NCBI RefSeq assembly: GCF_024713975.1
Contig: NC_091099.1
Coordinates: 15,853,501 to 15,917,500, forward strand
Direction: 5' to 3'
DNA from: Paralichthys olivaceus
Lineage: Eukaryota > Chordata > Actinopteri > Pleuronectiformes > Paralichthyidae
DNA length: 64,000 nucleotides
In this document: piece after piece, positions 24,801 to 37,200 of the stretch
How positions within the stretch are numbered: position 1 is the stretch's first letter
Layout: each line of letters opens with the position of its first letter
Program-made: the position numbers and the translations under genes
Notes under the pieces: generated by a model
What the model saw: the letters and a program-made list of their open reading frames with translations, nothing else
The model's database searches: none
What the model was told of the DNA's origin: nothing

Positions 24801-27800
24801 ATTGTTAAAAAACATCAGCCTGAGAGACGGACAGACCAACCATTCCTAGAGCCACATGACTACCATGAATGAAAAACACCACATATGCTCCTTTACCTTG
24901 TGGACAAAATTGACTCGCCCCACCGCTCCGATCTTGGACGTGTAGTTTATGAAGCCGATGTTTCCCTCTGTGGCAGCGTACAACTCTCGGACTTGAATAT
25001 CCCCGAAGCGATTCAGGAACTCTGACCAAATGTCTTCCCGGATTCCGTTTCCGATGGCGATCTTCACTTTGTGGTTCTTCTCGTTGTCCTTCTGCAAACA
25101 GTGGCATCACTTCTGATTAGTAAGAGACACAATCGAAACAGGTCATGATATATTTAAGGACGTGCTGGCCTTGGATCCTTGTTACCTTGGGCGTGTTGCA
25201 GAGGTAGCGCATTGTTTCACCGATGTACTGCACTACCGTCACGTTATATTTCCGGCAGTCTTCCCAGAACTGAGAGGCAGAGAACTTTCTCTTCAGAACA
25301 ATGGTCATACCTGCAGCAGACATGAAGTTACGCAGATATTACAGCTTTATCTCACTGTGAACACAATCCCCTTCTTTAAAGCCCAAAACCAGCTGTGTAA
25401 ATGCTTTTATTCTTCTTCTCATGAGAAGATCAGGAGGATCATCACCTCTCTCAATGGCTCCGGCCAACCCGATAAGGAAGCCTGCACTGTGATACAGAGG
25501 AAGATTGATGTAGAAGATGTCGTCTGCTGTGATCCCACACGCTGCCTGGATGAAGGAGGCGGCCCACACCCTCTCATGGGTGACAACCGCTGCTTTAGGT
25601 AAACCTGCAAAGGTAAAAGAACAATTAATTAACTCAGGTTTTTCAATGCAACAAATAGAGGTATCTGTTTTTACAGAGATAAACAGGGTTTCAAAACATC
25701 CATACAAAGATTAACCCAGTCCTTCAGCGTGATCCACCTCTCTGCTGTTCATTCACAGTACAGGGTATTTTTTCTTTAAAGCTGCACTAATCAATATTTC
25801 TTTTTAGAAAATGTGTCTCAACTTTCACTTAATTATTTCTGTTTCAAAACATGTTTTTTTACAATTCACTCTCAGTCCTCTCATATAAGAACAGCAGAAA
25901 AAAAACTATAAACCCACTGAGTGTTCCCTGCTTGTGTTGTAAGCAATGACCATGAGTGTCACAGGTTTGGGTTGCACACACAGTTAGTTTCTTTTGGGCT
26001 TAAATGGGACAGAAAAATATGACCTGAGCCGCACTCTACTGCACAGCACCAAACAGTCAAAGTTAACAACTAGCCGGTGAATGTGGTGGAGCATTCAGCA
26101 GCTTGAGTGGTCATCAAGAATAGAAAAATATATAAATACACACAATTTACCATTTTCTATTTGGTTAAAGGTCCAGTGTGTAAGATTTAGGTGAAAGGGA
26201 TCTTTTGGCAGAAATTTAATGTAGAATAATCCTCATGATGTTTTCACTAGTTCATTTAATCTAAATTGTATGAATTGTATTTTTCTTTACCCCAGTAAAG
26301 GCCCTTTATATTCAAATACTTTATATTTACATCGAGGGGGTCCTCTCTACGGAGGCCGCCATGTTTTTTACATTAGTCCAGACTGGACAAACTAAACACC
26401 TTTTGAGTTTTTATGACAATTAAAGGCTACCACAGGTTCTTTCTCATGTTTGGAAGGAGAGGGTGAGGTGAGGGGTGTTCAGCTGCAACATGCAATTTTA
26501 ACACTAGATATCACAAAATTCTACACACTGTACTTTTAAATAGATGCTTTAGATTAATAACAGTGTGTGGGAGGGAATATGTTCTGCTCTAACAATCCAG
26601 CATAAGAAACTAGAGTTTCCCTGTGGAGTTTATGAGCACTAGTCGAGCTTTGGAGCAGCTTTTTATGATTTTTAGTTTAGTTTGTGTTGAGCACATGGAC
26701 ATGCACATTGTGCAAAAAGAAAAGTAGACGTTTACTTATTTGTTGTGTTTTAAGAGAAGTTTCCGGGTGTACCTGTGGTGCCTGACGTGTAGATGTACAG
26801 AGCGGTGCTCTTGATGTTGACATTGGCTCTGAGGTCCCGGGACAGAGGCTGATCTGAGGCCTGGGAGATCTTGTCAGACAAAGAGTTTATGCCCTGGACA
26901 CGGCAGCTGTCCGACAGGATATACACACTGATCCCCTGCTCCCTGAGCGTCGGTAGAACCTCCTCCACAGCGTCCTGCAGCTCTGCAAATATAGAAAAGT
27001 CTTCAGCCCCATGCAATATGTCAGAGCCTTGTGTTGCACAATCATGCACATGCCTGCATCACGTTACCTCGGGCCCCACTGGGATACGAGCACATGGTGT
27101 AGGCGGCTCAGCTCAAATGCATTTTTCAATAGTAAAACTCCATGAGCCATAGTGAGAGTGTGGAAAAACTGGATTCCTGAGAGCAATGGTTCCTTAAATA
27201 ACCTCAATCTGCAGGAGTGAATGTGGAACACACAGACTGAGTCCATACAGGACATGAAGTCACTAAAAACTGAACTGTTGAAATATTGACCTGTCCAGGA
27301 GATACTGCAACAAGTTGAAATAAATCTGCATATTACATTATCCTCATGAAAAACTTATCAGCTAACAGTGTAAGTACACAGGAATGATACTGGATGAGAG
27401 GAATTATTTTTACACTGTTTTTACCTGTTTGTTGAAAAGTCTGGTAACACTTTAGTTTAGGGAACACAATGTTAGCCACTAATACATGAGTAATAAGTGT
27501 ATGTGTTAATGATCAATAAGATCTGCATTAAGCATCTCTACATATGTATTAGGTATTTATTCAACAATTTCTTATTCTTACTGAATAGGTCATTTATTCT
27601 TGACAAACCCTTAATAAGCAGCTAGTTAGTCTTGAGGTTAAGTTGCTGATATATAGTATGGATCAAAGTAGACTCCTAATACATTGTCACAATATGTTGC
27701 TACACTGTCTCAATAGGTAGTATATTAAGACAGTGTATAAGGAGTCTGTAGCCTCTTTATTTTGACCCATACTAAATACTAATAACTTACGATCATGGCC

Positions 27801-28250
27801 AACTAAGGCCTTCTAAGGATTTACCAAGAATAAACCAGTTGTTAAGCAAAAATAAGAATGTGTTCAATTAAGACCTAATACATATATGCAGATGCTTAAT
27901 AAAAACCTTACTAAGCACTAATAGATATACTTATTAGTTATGTATTAATGACTAATATCGTGTTCCCTAAACTAATGTGTTACCAAAAGCCTTATGGCTG
28001 TTGGGATGAAGGACCTTTGAAACCCCTCTGACTTGCACTGTGGGTGCTGCAGTCTGCCACTGAATGAGCTGCTCAGAGTTCCCACATAATTACACACAGG
28101 GAACAGATAAATGAATAGATGATAAATGAAAACACACATGTCTTATCTTTGGTGGAACAAAAAGATGTTTCATTCTGAAACGTGGACAAGGGCCCAAATA
28201 GACAGATTTTAATAAAAATAATAATAATGATCAGACACCCGACACCCGAC

Positions 28251-28289
<39 letters not shown>

Positions 28290-28812
28290 ACCCCTGCCCC
28301 TCTTTCCTGCGGCCCTGGCACCTGTCTCTCTTACCTGGGCAGGTGATGATGACCTTGGCCCCGGAGCAGGAGAAGCAGTGCAGCAGAGACTTGGACCTGA
28401 TGTTGAAGTTGAGCAGAGCTGCGGGACACCCCAGTTTGAACAAGCCGAGCCAGACCCACACGAAGCTGGGCTCGTTGGGGAGAAACAGGGCCACCGTGTC
28501 CCCCTCCTCCAGCCGGGCTGCAGCCTGCAGGGCTCGGGCCACCTTGTTGCTCCGCTGGTCCACATCTCCGTAAGAAAAGTCTCGACCCTCGAAGCGCAGG
28601 AAGATTTTTTCGGGGTGTTGTTGGGCCGCGTCCAGGAAACAGTCCAGGATGCTGTAGAAACTCTTGCTTTTCTTGTACTTGACGAGCCTGACGCCGAGTT
28701 TGAGGCTCCGCAGAATGTACGTCAGGTCCGCGGCCAAGTACGGGAAAAGTGTTGTGATGACCGGGAGGGACAGCAGAGCCAGTCCGGCCAGCACGGTGAA
28801 CCACAGGTACAT
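21866..28812 (-). CDS. slc27a2: very-long-chain acyl-CoA synthetase / FATP2, tandem copy A
   Basis: SLC27A2 activates long and very-long-chain fatty acids to CoA thioesters using ATP, at ER and peroxisome membranes, and promotes uptake at the plasma membrane. Exons in transcript order: 28335-28812, 26773-26982, 25446-25604, 25186-25310, 24897-25091, 24159-24249, 23848-24046, 22764-22861, 22517-22647, 21866-22042. The total is 1863 nt, 620 aa, matching the mammalian length. An N-terminal membrane segment ([20 protein letters not shown]) is followed by the AMP-binding signature [13 protein letters not shown] across exons 2-3 (about residues 221-233), [11 protein letters not shown], and the FATP/VLACS motif [19 protein letters not shown] (about 479-497). 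The C-terminus is DIKL. Intron 7 has a GC donor (23847-23846); every other donor is GT. The 5'UTR carries a (CA)n tract 31 nt before the ATG. Assignment to SLC27A2 rather than SLC27A3/6 rests on length, motifs and synteny with galk2/atp8b4. Confidence 0.93.
23484..23649. repeat. 61-65 bp tandem repeat, about 2.6 units
   Basis: Units begin with GTTATCAAGAAACC / GTTATCAGGAAACT / GTTATCAGGACACC at 23484, 23545 and 23610, each running through GCCTAGATTTTCAAAATA. They lie in intron 7 of slc27a2 copy A. A separate pair of about 34-bp units (AGTCAAGG-CTCTCGC-TTAGAG-AGT) sits nearby at 23123-23186. Confidence 0.8.
26166..26538 (+). mobile_element. MITE copy 2 (same family as 17257-17629)
   Basis: The left end is TAAAGGTCCAGTGTGTAAGA and the right end is TACACACTGTACTTTTA, TA-bounded, 373 bp like copy 1. 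Shared interior landmarks are TTTAGGTGAAAGGGATC, GTCCTCTCTACGGAGGCCGCC and AGACTGGACAAACTAAA. It lies in intron 2 of slc27a2 copy A. It is non-coding. Confidence 0.8.
27442..27985. mobile_element. hairpin MITE with full-length inverted repeats
   Basis: The ends are TGGTAACACTTTAGTTTAGG and its near-complement ending in CTAAACTAATGTGTTACCA. The inversion continues far inward: GGAACAC/GTGTTCC, TAATACATGAGTAATAAGTG versus its counterpart near 27930, TTAGGTATTTATTC versus 27870, and GTATGGATCAAAGTAGACTCC at 27656 versus GGAGTCTGTAGCCTC...CCATAC near 27745-27771. The element is essentially one 544-bp imperfect palindrome in intron 1 of slc27a2 copy A. It has no coding capacity. Confidence 0.75.
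28252..28287. repeat. poly(C)36 tract, poly(G) in slc27a2 sense
   Basis: Thirty-six consecutive C residues on the plus strand are preceded by a short CACCCGA repeat. In the transcript of slc27a2 copy A it is a G36 run starting 47 nt after the exon 1 donor. Its exact length in the source genome may differ because such runs are hard to sequence. Confidence 0.85.
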
Positions 28813-28841
28813 TTTGCAGCTCTGTCTGCGAGCTGGGTCAT

Positions 28842-28843
<2 letters not shown>

Positions 28844-28872
<29 letters not shown>
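28844..28872. repeat. (TG)n tract in slc27a2 copy A 5'UTR/promoter
   Basis: About 14-15 TG units are followed by (AG)n. On the coding strand this is (CT)n(CA)n ending 31 nt before the ATG at 28812. It probably lies in the 5'UTR or core promoter. Confidence 0.8.
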
Positions 28873-28882
<10 letters not shown>

Positions 28883-29284
28883 GGGGGGTGAGGAATCACT
28901 GGATATTTGTGACAAAGTTCAGCAGCTCTCCCCGGGGCGGTGCTCAACTCCGACCCACTGACCCCTCCCTCATACCGGAGTGGTTTCCAGTCGCTGAGCG
29001 GGTGTTTGCACATTTGAGCCCTCGGTTGATTTCAGGGTGTCACTGATGCAGTTGTTGTGTTGATCAGCTGCTGCTCTGTGGATGAGATCCTCCAGAGGAG
29101 CGACTGAAGCGAAGACACAAACATGGAGAGAGACACTCACCCCCATCGAACTGACTCACACCAGCGACACCTGCAGGTTAGAGAGTTAATGTTGTTTTTA
29201 AAAAGGACAACATGTATTCAGAACACGATTATAAAACAAGAAACTCAGGAGCAAGCTTCATCACAAATAATAATTCTGATTAAT

Positions 29285-29760
29285 GAGGAGGACACACACA
29301 CACACACACAGTCATGTCTCCATGGCTTTAGAGGACATTAAATTGACTTGTATTACATTTCTGGAAACTTATTCTAACCTAATACATAGTTACTACTTAC
29401 CTAACCCGAACTTTTATCTTAATCTAAGTTTAACCTAATCCTAGCTTTAACCTAAACCTAAATTAAACTTCACCTTAAAACATGTCTTCACCATAAAAAG
29501 GAATGATTTACAAACCTCTGGACGGTGTAAACAGAATTAGGTCCCCACAACATGAGTAATACCTGCACCACCCCCCAACACACACACACAGGTTTGTGGG
29601 ATCCTTATTAGGACATTGTAATGACTTCCATTCATAGACAACCTAACCCAAACTGACCACAGTTCACATCTTATCATTAACTTTAACCAGGACCACAGAA
29701 ATGAAGGTAAGCCTCAGTAGGACCAGGCCTGGGTCCCCATCACATGTACTGGTTCTGTCA
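29285..29760 (+). repeat. degenerate interspersed repeat flanked by CA tracts
   Basis: Two related stretches each begin with a short CA run: one continues GTCATGTCTCCATGGCTTTAGAGGACATT (split here for length at 29310), the other TTATTAGGACATTGTAATGACTTCCATTCAT. Both run into CCTAACC-rich tails (29376-29455; 29640-29690). Similar segments are widespread in fish genomes in my recollection. The CCTAA motifs are irregular and are not telomeric. Confidence 0.5.
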
Positions 29761-29800
29761 ATGTCAGTGTTTATGCTGGGAAAGGTCCTGAAGAGGTGAG

Positions 29801-29925
<125 letters not shown>

Positions 29926-30935
29926 ACAAAAAAAGGAAAGAAAAAGAAAAAAGAACCACATATTTTACACTTCAGACTTTATGTAGTAAAAGTACCATGA
30001 CAACAGTGGATGGTTCATACATCATCGTGTTTTCAGGAACATTTCCATTGCATTGAAGTGAAATTCACTGCTGGTTAATGAGGTTGCTCTCCATGTCTGA
30101 GCTGCTGGGTCACCCTGCTCCCGACCTGAGTCAGTGTCATATCGATCAGAAACACTCTGTCGTGATTCATGTTGAGCATGACACGACAAACCAGTCACGT
30201 GCGGTTATTTTAAGAAAACCACACAAGTTATTAATCTGCAGGATTTAAAAAGTCACCTTTCTACATTAACATAGATTAATGTGCCCAAAATAACAGACTC
30301 TAATATTTACAGGATACACAAGTGTGAGAAATGACTCATTTAGTCCACATTAATGATTCTTTTCTTTTAAACTGAAATCAAGAGTTAAGAGCTTGTGATA
30401 ACTTTATTTTAACTTTAACTTATATTTAACAGTGTCTAAAAAGGCATGGGTTCAGATCGAATTAACAGTGTAGGACTCAAATAATTCCATCACTTTATTT
30501 TATTCTATTAAGCAGAAGAGGACATGTGTGAATATGTTGGCCACAGTCATTTCTGTGTGTTTGGTCATTGCCCCTCGGTAGAGGGAGGGACCCTACAGCA
30601 GACACTCTCTTACAAAGAGAGGTGTGTTGTATCCAGGCCAGAGATTTCACCTCCTACACTGACAATAGGCTCCACAGAGCAGAATGCAGGGAGAAGCTGC
30701 TCTATGAACAAGAGGCTCACAGCTCTGCTTTCTTCAACAGGAAGAACTCGCTTTCTTGTTTCATTTGAAGCCACGGTGTCGCTGCAGCAGTGTAGATGTG
30801 TTCTGTATGTGTTACTCACAGCATCAAACATGTGCCACAATGTGTCATCAGGGGGTAGGTGTGAAATGAATGCAGAGGTAGAAGAACAAACACGTGAAGA
30901 TAAATCACAACCCAGCATCACATGGATTTTTCCTT

Positions 30936-31273
30936 TAAAGGTTCAGTGTGTAGAAATCAGTGACATCTAGTGGTGAAGTTGCATGTTGCAGCTGAATACC
31001 CCTCCCCTCACCCTCCCCTAAACACGAAAGAGAACTTGAGGCCTTCAACTTAAAAGATGTTTAGTTTGTCCAGTCTGGACTACTGTTAAAAACATGCAGC
31101 CTCCGTAGAGAGGACCCGCTCCTGATGTAAATATAAAGTATTTCAATATAAAGGCTCATTCTAGGGTAAAGAAAACAACAATTTGTACAATTTAGATGAA
31201 AAACACTAGTGAAACATCACTAGGATTATTTTATATTTCATTTCTGCCAATAGATCCCTTTCACCTAAATCTT
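30936..31273 (-). mobile_element. MITE copy 3, reversed and end-truncated
   Basis: The plus-strand left end TAAAGGTTCAGTGTGTAGAA with TGACATCTAGTGG matches the right end of copies 1 and 2 reverse-complemented. Interior landmarks (CAGTCTGGACTA, CTCCGTAGAGAGGACC, AGTGAAACATCACTAGGATTAT, GATCCCTTTCACCTAAATCTT) follow in reversed order. The other terminal repeat is missing: homology stops at 31273, the base next to the slc27a2 copy B stop codon (31274-31276). Confidence 0.78.
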
Positions 31274-34200
31274 TTATATTTTGATTTTCCCTGACGTCAC
31301 TCCATTAAAGATGTCCAGCGTTAGTGGGATGTAACTCCTCTCTTTCTCATCCAGGAAGTAGAGAGGGTCGGTTATTAGATTTAGGTCAAAGCCTTCCTCC
31401 ACCAGCTTCACCTTCAAGTGCTTGAACGTGCCTGTTACCTCGATGGAACTCTGCAACAATCAAAATGATTAAATGACATGAATGATCATAAATAAATCAT
31501 GCTCTCAACACCAGAGAAATATTCCATCCGTCCATTATCTATACCACTTATGAGCTGACACTGGGTGAGAGGTGGGGTACATTCTGGATTTGTAAACATT
31601 TCGAAAGAAAAGGAAAATGCACCTGAATCCTGATAAACCGGGGTCGTGCGTAGGCTGGCAGGAAGTTTTCAACGTGTTTAAAAACATCTGCAGAGTCAAA
31701 CTTCTGTCCGTCTCTTAAAGTGACAGCAGCCATCCCAGCCCTCCCCTCCTGACCTGTAAAAACACATTAAATCAAGATTCACAAGAAATCAGTTTACTGA
31801 TGTGAAGCAGTAATGATTCAACGTACACAATGATACATGGTACATGCAGTAACATAGTGGTACTCAGCGCCTTGTACTTGTTGTTATCACTGCTCTTAAA
31901 GGGGCAGTCCACCAATCTCACACATAAACATCAGAAGTAGAAATAGCCTGTGATAAAAGTTGTGTAATGTGTTGTCAAGCTGTGGAGGAGAACATCTCCT
32001 TAAGTCAAACCCAGGGTGTGAGTGGGCTTGCAACGGAACAGGAGGGTTGTATAAAACACAAATTGTATTATGGGAAATGTAGGATCCAGTGTTTTGGGCC
32101 TTGACTCATACTGGGGACTAAAAGAAATGCTTTAAACAAACCAGACTTCAACTGAGGGTCTTCTGAACATCAACACACAGAGTCGGGGGGAAATGTCGCT
32201 TTTTGTAAAGAAAGATGAGAAATGAAAATAATTCCGATAACAGGGATCACAGTGTGAGTGTGGGAGCACACACTCCTCGCTGCACTGATTTGAGCAAACA
32301 AAGTGACAGTAGTTTTGTAAAGAACAAGGTGCTGTGGCACTTTCTGCCAAAAACAACGAAGGATTTATGTAGCCCCCCCCCCAGTCCCTTTTGCTTCTAT
32401 TGTTCTGTTATTTAAAGTTCACTCTGATCCAAGTCATGAGTTGCAACATGTTGCAATCTGTCTGTGTTTTGAACTTTGCGCTGCCAGTGTCTTCTCTGCC
32501 ATTTCTGGTTCTGATTTTTTACTTCACATCAACTGCAGCCAATCCCCGGAGTGGGATCGTCTGTTAGCACATCACTGTGGGACTGGGAGAACTGGAAACC
32601 CAGGATGAACTTGTTCCTCTTTCTCAGTCTGGTGTAAGAGTCTAAAAACCAGTGATGCGCTCGGTCGGCACATAAAACTGCTTTTACTGGTCAAAGTTTA
32701 CGACCGGATCATTGACTTCAACACACTGACAGAGTGTAAACACAGCTTCACCGAGGCAAGGTCCACTGTGAGTTTATAACACGAGCTGTGACCTTTCACT
32801 TAAAAACAACGTGTCTGGTCTGTGACATTCACGCAGAACAAAACCAACACATGAAGCTCATGTTTAACTCGATCTGTATTCACAACAATGTAGTGATTTA
32901 TGTTGACTGATCACACATCTGACACAGAATACATACATGTGATGTGCTCATTAGGTTGGTTGTAGAAAAACTACATTTCCTTTCACTGTGAAGTGAGAAG
33001 ATACTTGTTGGTGTTCCCTGTTCATTTCAGTTATAAGTCAATTATTCAACATTAAGAAGTGACTCAACATCATGGTGAATTATTAACACGTGTTCAGTTG
33101 GGGTTTGTGTAGTTGCAAAGTGCCCAAGATTCACAATAGATGGCTTTAAATATTTAGATTAATAGAGGTATTATTAGATACATGAGTAATATAGTGTTAG
33201 TAATAAGTATTATTTTGTCAGATCAATATTGTGTGAGACAAATTAAATAAAACCAACATTTAAATCAGTTTAAGAATTATGAATAATTATTATATTCTAC
33301 TCATGTATTTGTTTAATAAAACATATTTGACTGATTAAATAATTAATTAGGGTTAAATCATGGAATAAGATTTATTAAAAATTATGTGACAGGAATATAT
33401 TTACTCACTCAATAAAATAAAAATATATAAAAAATAATCAATTTAAGAATTGATATTCAACAGATTTGTTTAAGTCATTTTGACAGAAATGACAAACAGT
33501 CCCAAGTTGCAGCCTCTAAAATATGAGCACATGCTGCTCTTCTGTTTAAAGTTATTGCAAAGTGAATATATTTAAGTGATATTACATTTGTAGACAAAAA
33601 AAATCAATCTGAAGACGTCTTATTGGTTTTTAGGAAGTTGTGATGGACATTTTTCCTGACATTTTACTAATTTAATTAATTGCTCATCAAATGAAATGAG
33701 TTGTTATTTGCTGCTCTGGTTTATGCAACGATTTCTGCTGCTGCATCTGTGACAAGAAGATGTCAGTGAGAATTACCTGGCACTTTAATTCCGTACACGT
33801 TGGCTTCTTTGATGCAGTCAGCCACCGTCATGATGTCAGCCACCTCAGTTGTGGCCACATTTTCTCCTTTCCATCTGTTGACGATAAAAAACTAATCTTA
33901 CAGGCTGCGTGGCACCAAGAGGTTTGAACTGCACGTGACTGAAACACAACCTGAACGTGTCTCCGACTCGGTCGTGGAAATAGATGAAATCATCCTCATC
34001 GATGCGCAGCAGGTCGCCAGTGTTGAAGTACACGTCTCCTTTCTTGAAGACGTCGTGGAGCTTCTTCTTCTCCGTCTGCTGCAGGTCTCGGGCATAACCA
34101 GAGAACGGAGTCCTCGCTGATATTTCAGACACCAACAGTCCAGACTCACCTGAGGGAAAAGGTTCAAACAGGAGAAGTTGGTGAGGTGGCCCCACCAGTC

Positions 34201-37200
34201 TTTCATGGTGTCATGTACAACAGAGACCTGGAGGCAACAGACAAGAGTTTAAAGTCAACATTTATTATAACAATTATAAAGTGACAGTGTTGTTGAGCAC
34301 AGGGATCATCTATGATTGTATAAAATGGAATTCACCGAAGTGAAAAGTGCTAACTGGGTCATAGCAAGGATTTCAGAAATACTGATGTCATACGTCCGAG
34401 TAGACCTCTGCCAAAGAGGTTATGATCTCCCTCCCTCCATCTCTTTGTTTATTATCAGGATTACTCAAAAACAACTGAATGGATTTCCGTTAAAACAAAA
34501 GGATGAGACATGGGCCAGGGAAGAACCAATTAAACTTTTGGTGCAGATCACAGATTTCTCAGTCAACTTTTTTTCATCCAGATCCATGAATTATTCTCTG
34601 AGATGTTGAAAAAGGTTATTTCCTGACCCATGGTGCATCCTTCCACCATGTTTTGTGGTAATCTGTCCATTATGTTTGTGTAATCTTGTTCATAAACCAA
34701 CTAACAAACAAACTGACAGTACCAAAGTGTTTCTACACAATAATAATTTCCTTCTTTACTCCACTGGGGATATATTCCAGTGTCTGTATTGTATTCTAGA
34801 ATTGTCAGATTTAAGGACACTGAGTTTAAAAATGTATTGGTCTTTTGAAGGCAAACTAAGGCTAACTTATAACATTTAAATTGTAACCATATTATTTATG
34901 GTCCTGACAAACCTTTCGCAGCCTTTATGCAGAACCCAGAAGAATCCCGCACAGGTTCTCCTCCTTCTACGTTGTATTTGACCACACAGAATGGGAAAAG
35001 CATCTGCAAAACAAAAACAATAACCATATTGATGAACACATTTAACTTCATAATGTAGGAAAGAAAACATGAACTTTATTTACCCTGTTGAGGAAGGAGT
35101 CTCGCCCCACAGCTCCGATCTTGCCGGTGTAATTGTACAGAGCGAAGTTCCCCTCCGTCGCTCCGTAAAACTCTCGGATTTTGATTTTCCCAAACCTGCT
35201 GAGGAATTCCCTCCAGACATCAGCTCGAATCCCGTTGCCCAATGCGAGTCTGACTCTGTGGTCCCGATCGTTGGGTCTCTGACAGGAAAGACGATATAAA
35301 AACATCAGAACGGTTTTGTTGAATATTCTTTCCTGGTGACAGTAGCTGCGTTAGTGTTAGTGCTGCCACAGACGGTACACACCTTTGGTGTGTTGCAGAG
35401 GTAACGCATGATCTCACCGATGTACTGTACGACAGTAACATTATATTTTCTGCAGTCGTCCCAAAACTGAGAGGCAGAAAATTTACTCCTCAAAGCCACA
35501 GTGATACCTGCACACAAACAGCAAGGTGACAAACAACAACCATGGAGGAGGAGGTGGGTGACATTTTTTATTATATAGATTTTAATATTTTCTTAGCAGA
35601 AATTTTTGGGTTTTTTTTTCGTTGGATTTGTTGACTACAGGGGAAATTTACAATAACCCTATAGCCTCCTCCTTGAACTAAATGACTGTTAAACCCAGAG
35701 GTGTGCGTACCTCTCTCAATGGCTCCGGTGCAGCCGAGGAAGCCGGTGCTGTGATACAGAGGGAGGGTGATGTAGATCACATCACTGGAGTTCACTCCTG
35801 ATGTGCGCTGAAGCCAAGATAGGAACCACAGTTTGGTGTAAGTGATCACCGCTGCTTTAGGGAGACCTGGTGAAGAGAAGCCAGAGGCTGCATGTAGCTG
35901 ACATGTCGCTGTGGAATCCCACACGTTAGAGCCTCGAGTAGCTCACCTGTTGTTCCAGATGTGTATATGTAGGCCGCTGGACTGTGCAGGGTCACGTGTG
36001 ACCTTGAATCCTTGGGCAGAGGCTCAGAAGAGGCCAGGCTCATCTTATCTGTGAAGCTCTCCATGCCGACGGTCGTGCACGTGTCAGTCAGGATGTAAAC
36101 AGTGACCTGCTGCTCCAGCAGAGTGGGCAGGATCTCCTCCACTGCATCCTGCAACTCTGGAAATAAAACCCAGTGAGCACGATCGTTCTCTGACACTGAG
36201 ACTTGAAGATATCTTGAAAAAATGTGATCACAATCACAGGGAACAGTGTATAAATATATTGTTGTTTTCTTTGTAAGAGGCCACAGATAAAAACCTCTGG
36301 TAGTTTTCATATCTGTAAAATATAATATTTCGTAACATGGTCCCACATGTACAATCTTATTGGGCAAAGTGCAACTAAACCTCGTAAATATATGTGTTGG
36401 GTACAAGTAACATAAAAGGAAATACAAGTACAAATACCTAAAGATTTTATGTAATTCATGGCTGCATCACCCAGCCTTAGCGAAATGTATAATATTATGT
36501 ATATAGTAGGAAGACAATTAATTCAATAATAAATAAATAACATCAAATTCATTGTGATAATTATCGACATTTGATTTTGTCAAATCTTGGTGTAATTTTT
36601 GTCCATATAGCTCTGCTCTAGTATTTAGTAAATGATGCCACAGGATCTGGAATCACTGATTAAATACTGTGTATGTGCACATGGGTCCTGAGCTCCACTG
36701 GGTGTTTTACAGGCTGGAATGACATTAATAAACCTGACGTGTGATTTAAATTGTATAAAAAAAACTTCTATTGCTCCTCAAATAGTTAAAGAGGGAAAAT
36801 GCTCTGCAAGATTCCGTCAAACTCCAGGTGTGAGCCAGATATTTAGTTACTGACTTTAAAGATGAAGACAATGTTAGATGAACTGATGTTGGATTTGTTC
36901 TGATGAAAGTGATGCTGCAGAGACAGATGTGTTGCCAGCTGTAAGTGAATGAGTGAGATGGGACATATGAACCTGCAGCAGCCACCAGTGTGGACGCTCC
37001 GCAGCAGCTGAAGCAGTGTAGCAGGGACTTGGATCTGACGTTGTGGTTGAGGAACGCGGCGGAGCATCCGATCTTCGCCAGGCCGAGCCACAGCCACAGG
37101 AACATGGGCTCGTTTCCCAGGAACATCGCCACCGTGTCGCCCTGCTTCAGCAGGCCGCTCTGCAGGAACACTCTGGCGGCCTTGTTGCTGAGCGCGTCCG

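Noticed and set aside
21866..28812. Possibility that slc27a2 copy A is a pseudogene because of the non-GT donor
   Set aside because: GC donors are a normal minor class, the phase fits exactly, and all ten exons give a 620-aa open frame with every motif intact.
28378..29046. 222-codon plus-strand frame opposite slc27a2 copy A exon 1
   Set aside because: It is an antisense shadow of a GC-rich coding exon; the minus-strand frame carries the conserved FATP sequence and a proper donor.
29376..29460. CCTAACC-rich stretch resembling telomeric repeat
   Set aside because: The units are irregular and mixed with other sequence, unlike a TTAGGG array; they fit a degenerate interspersed repeat.
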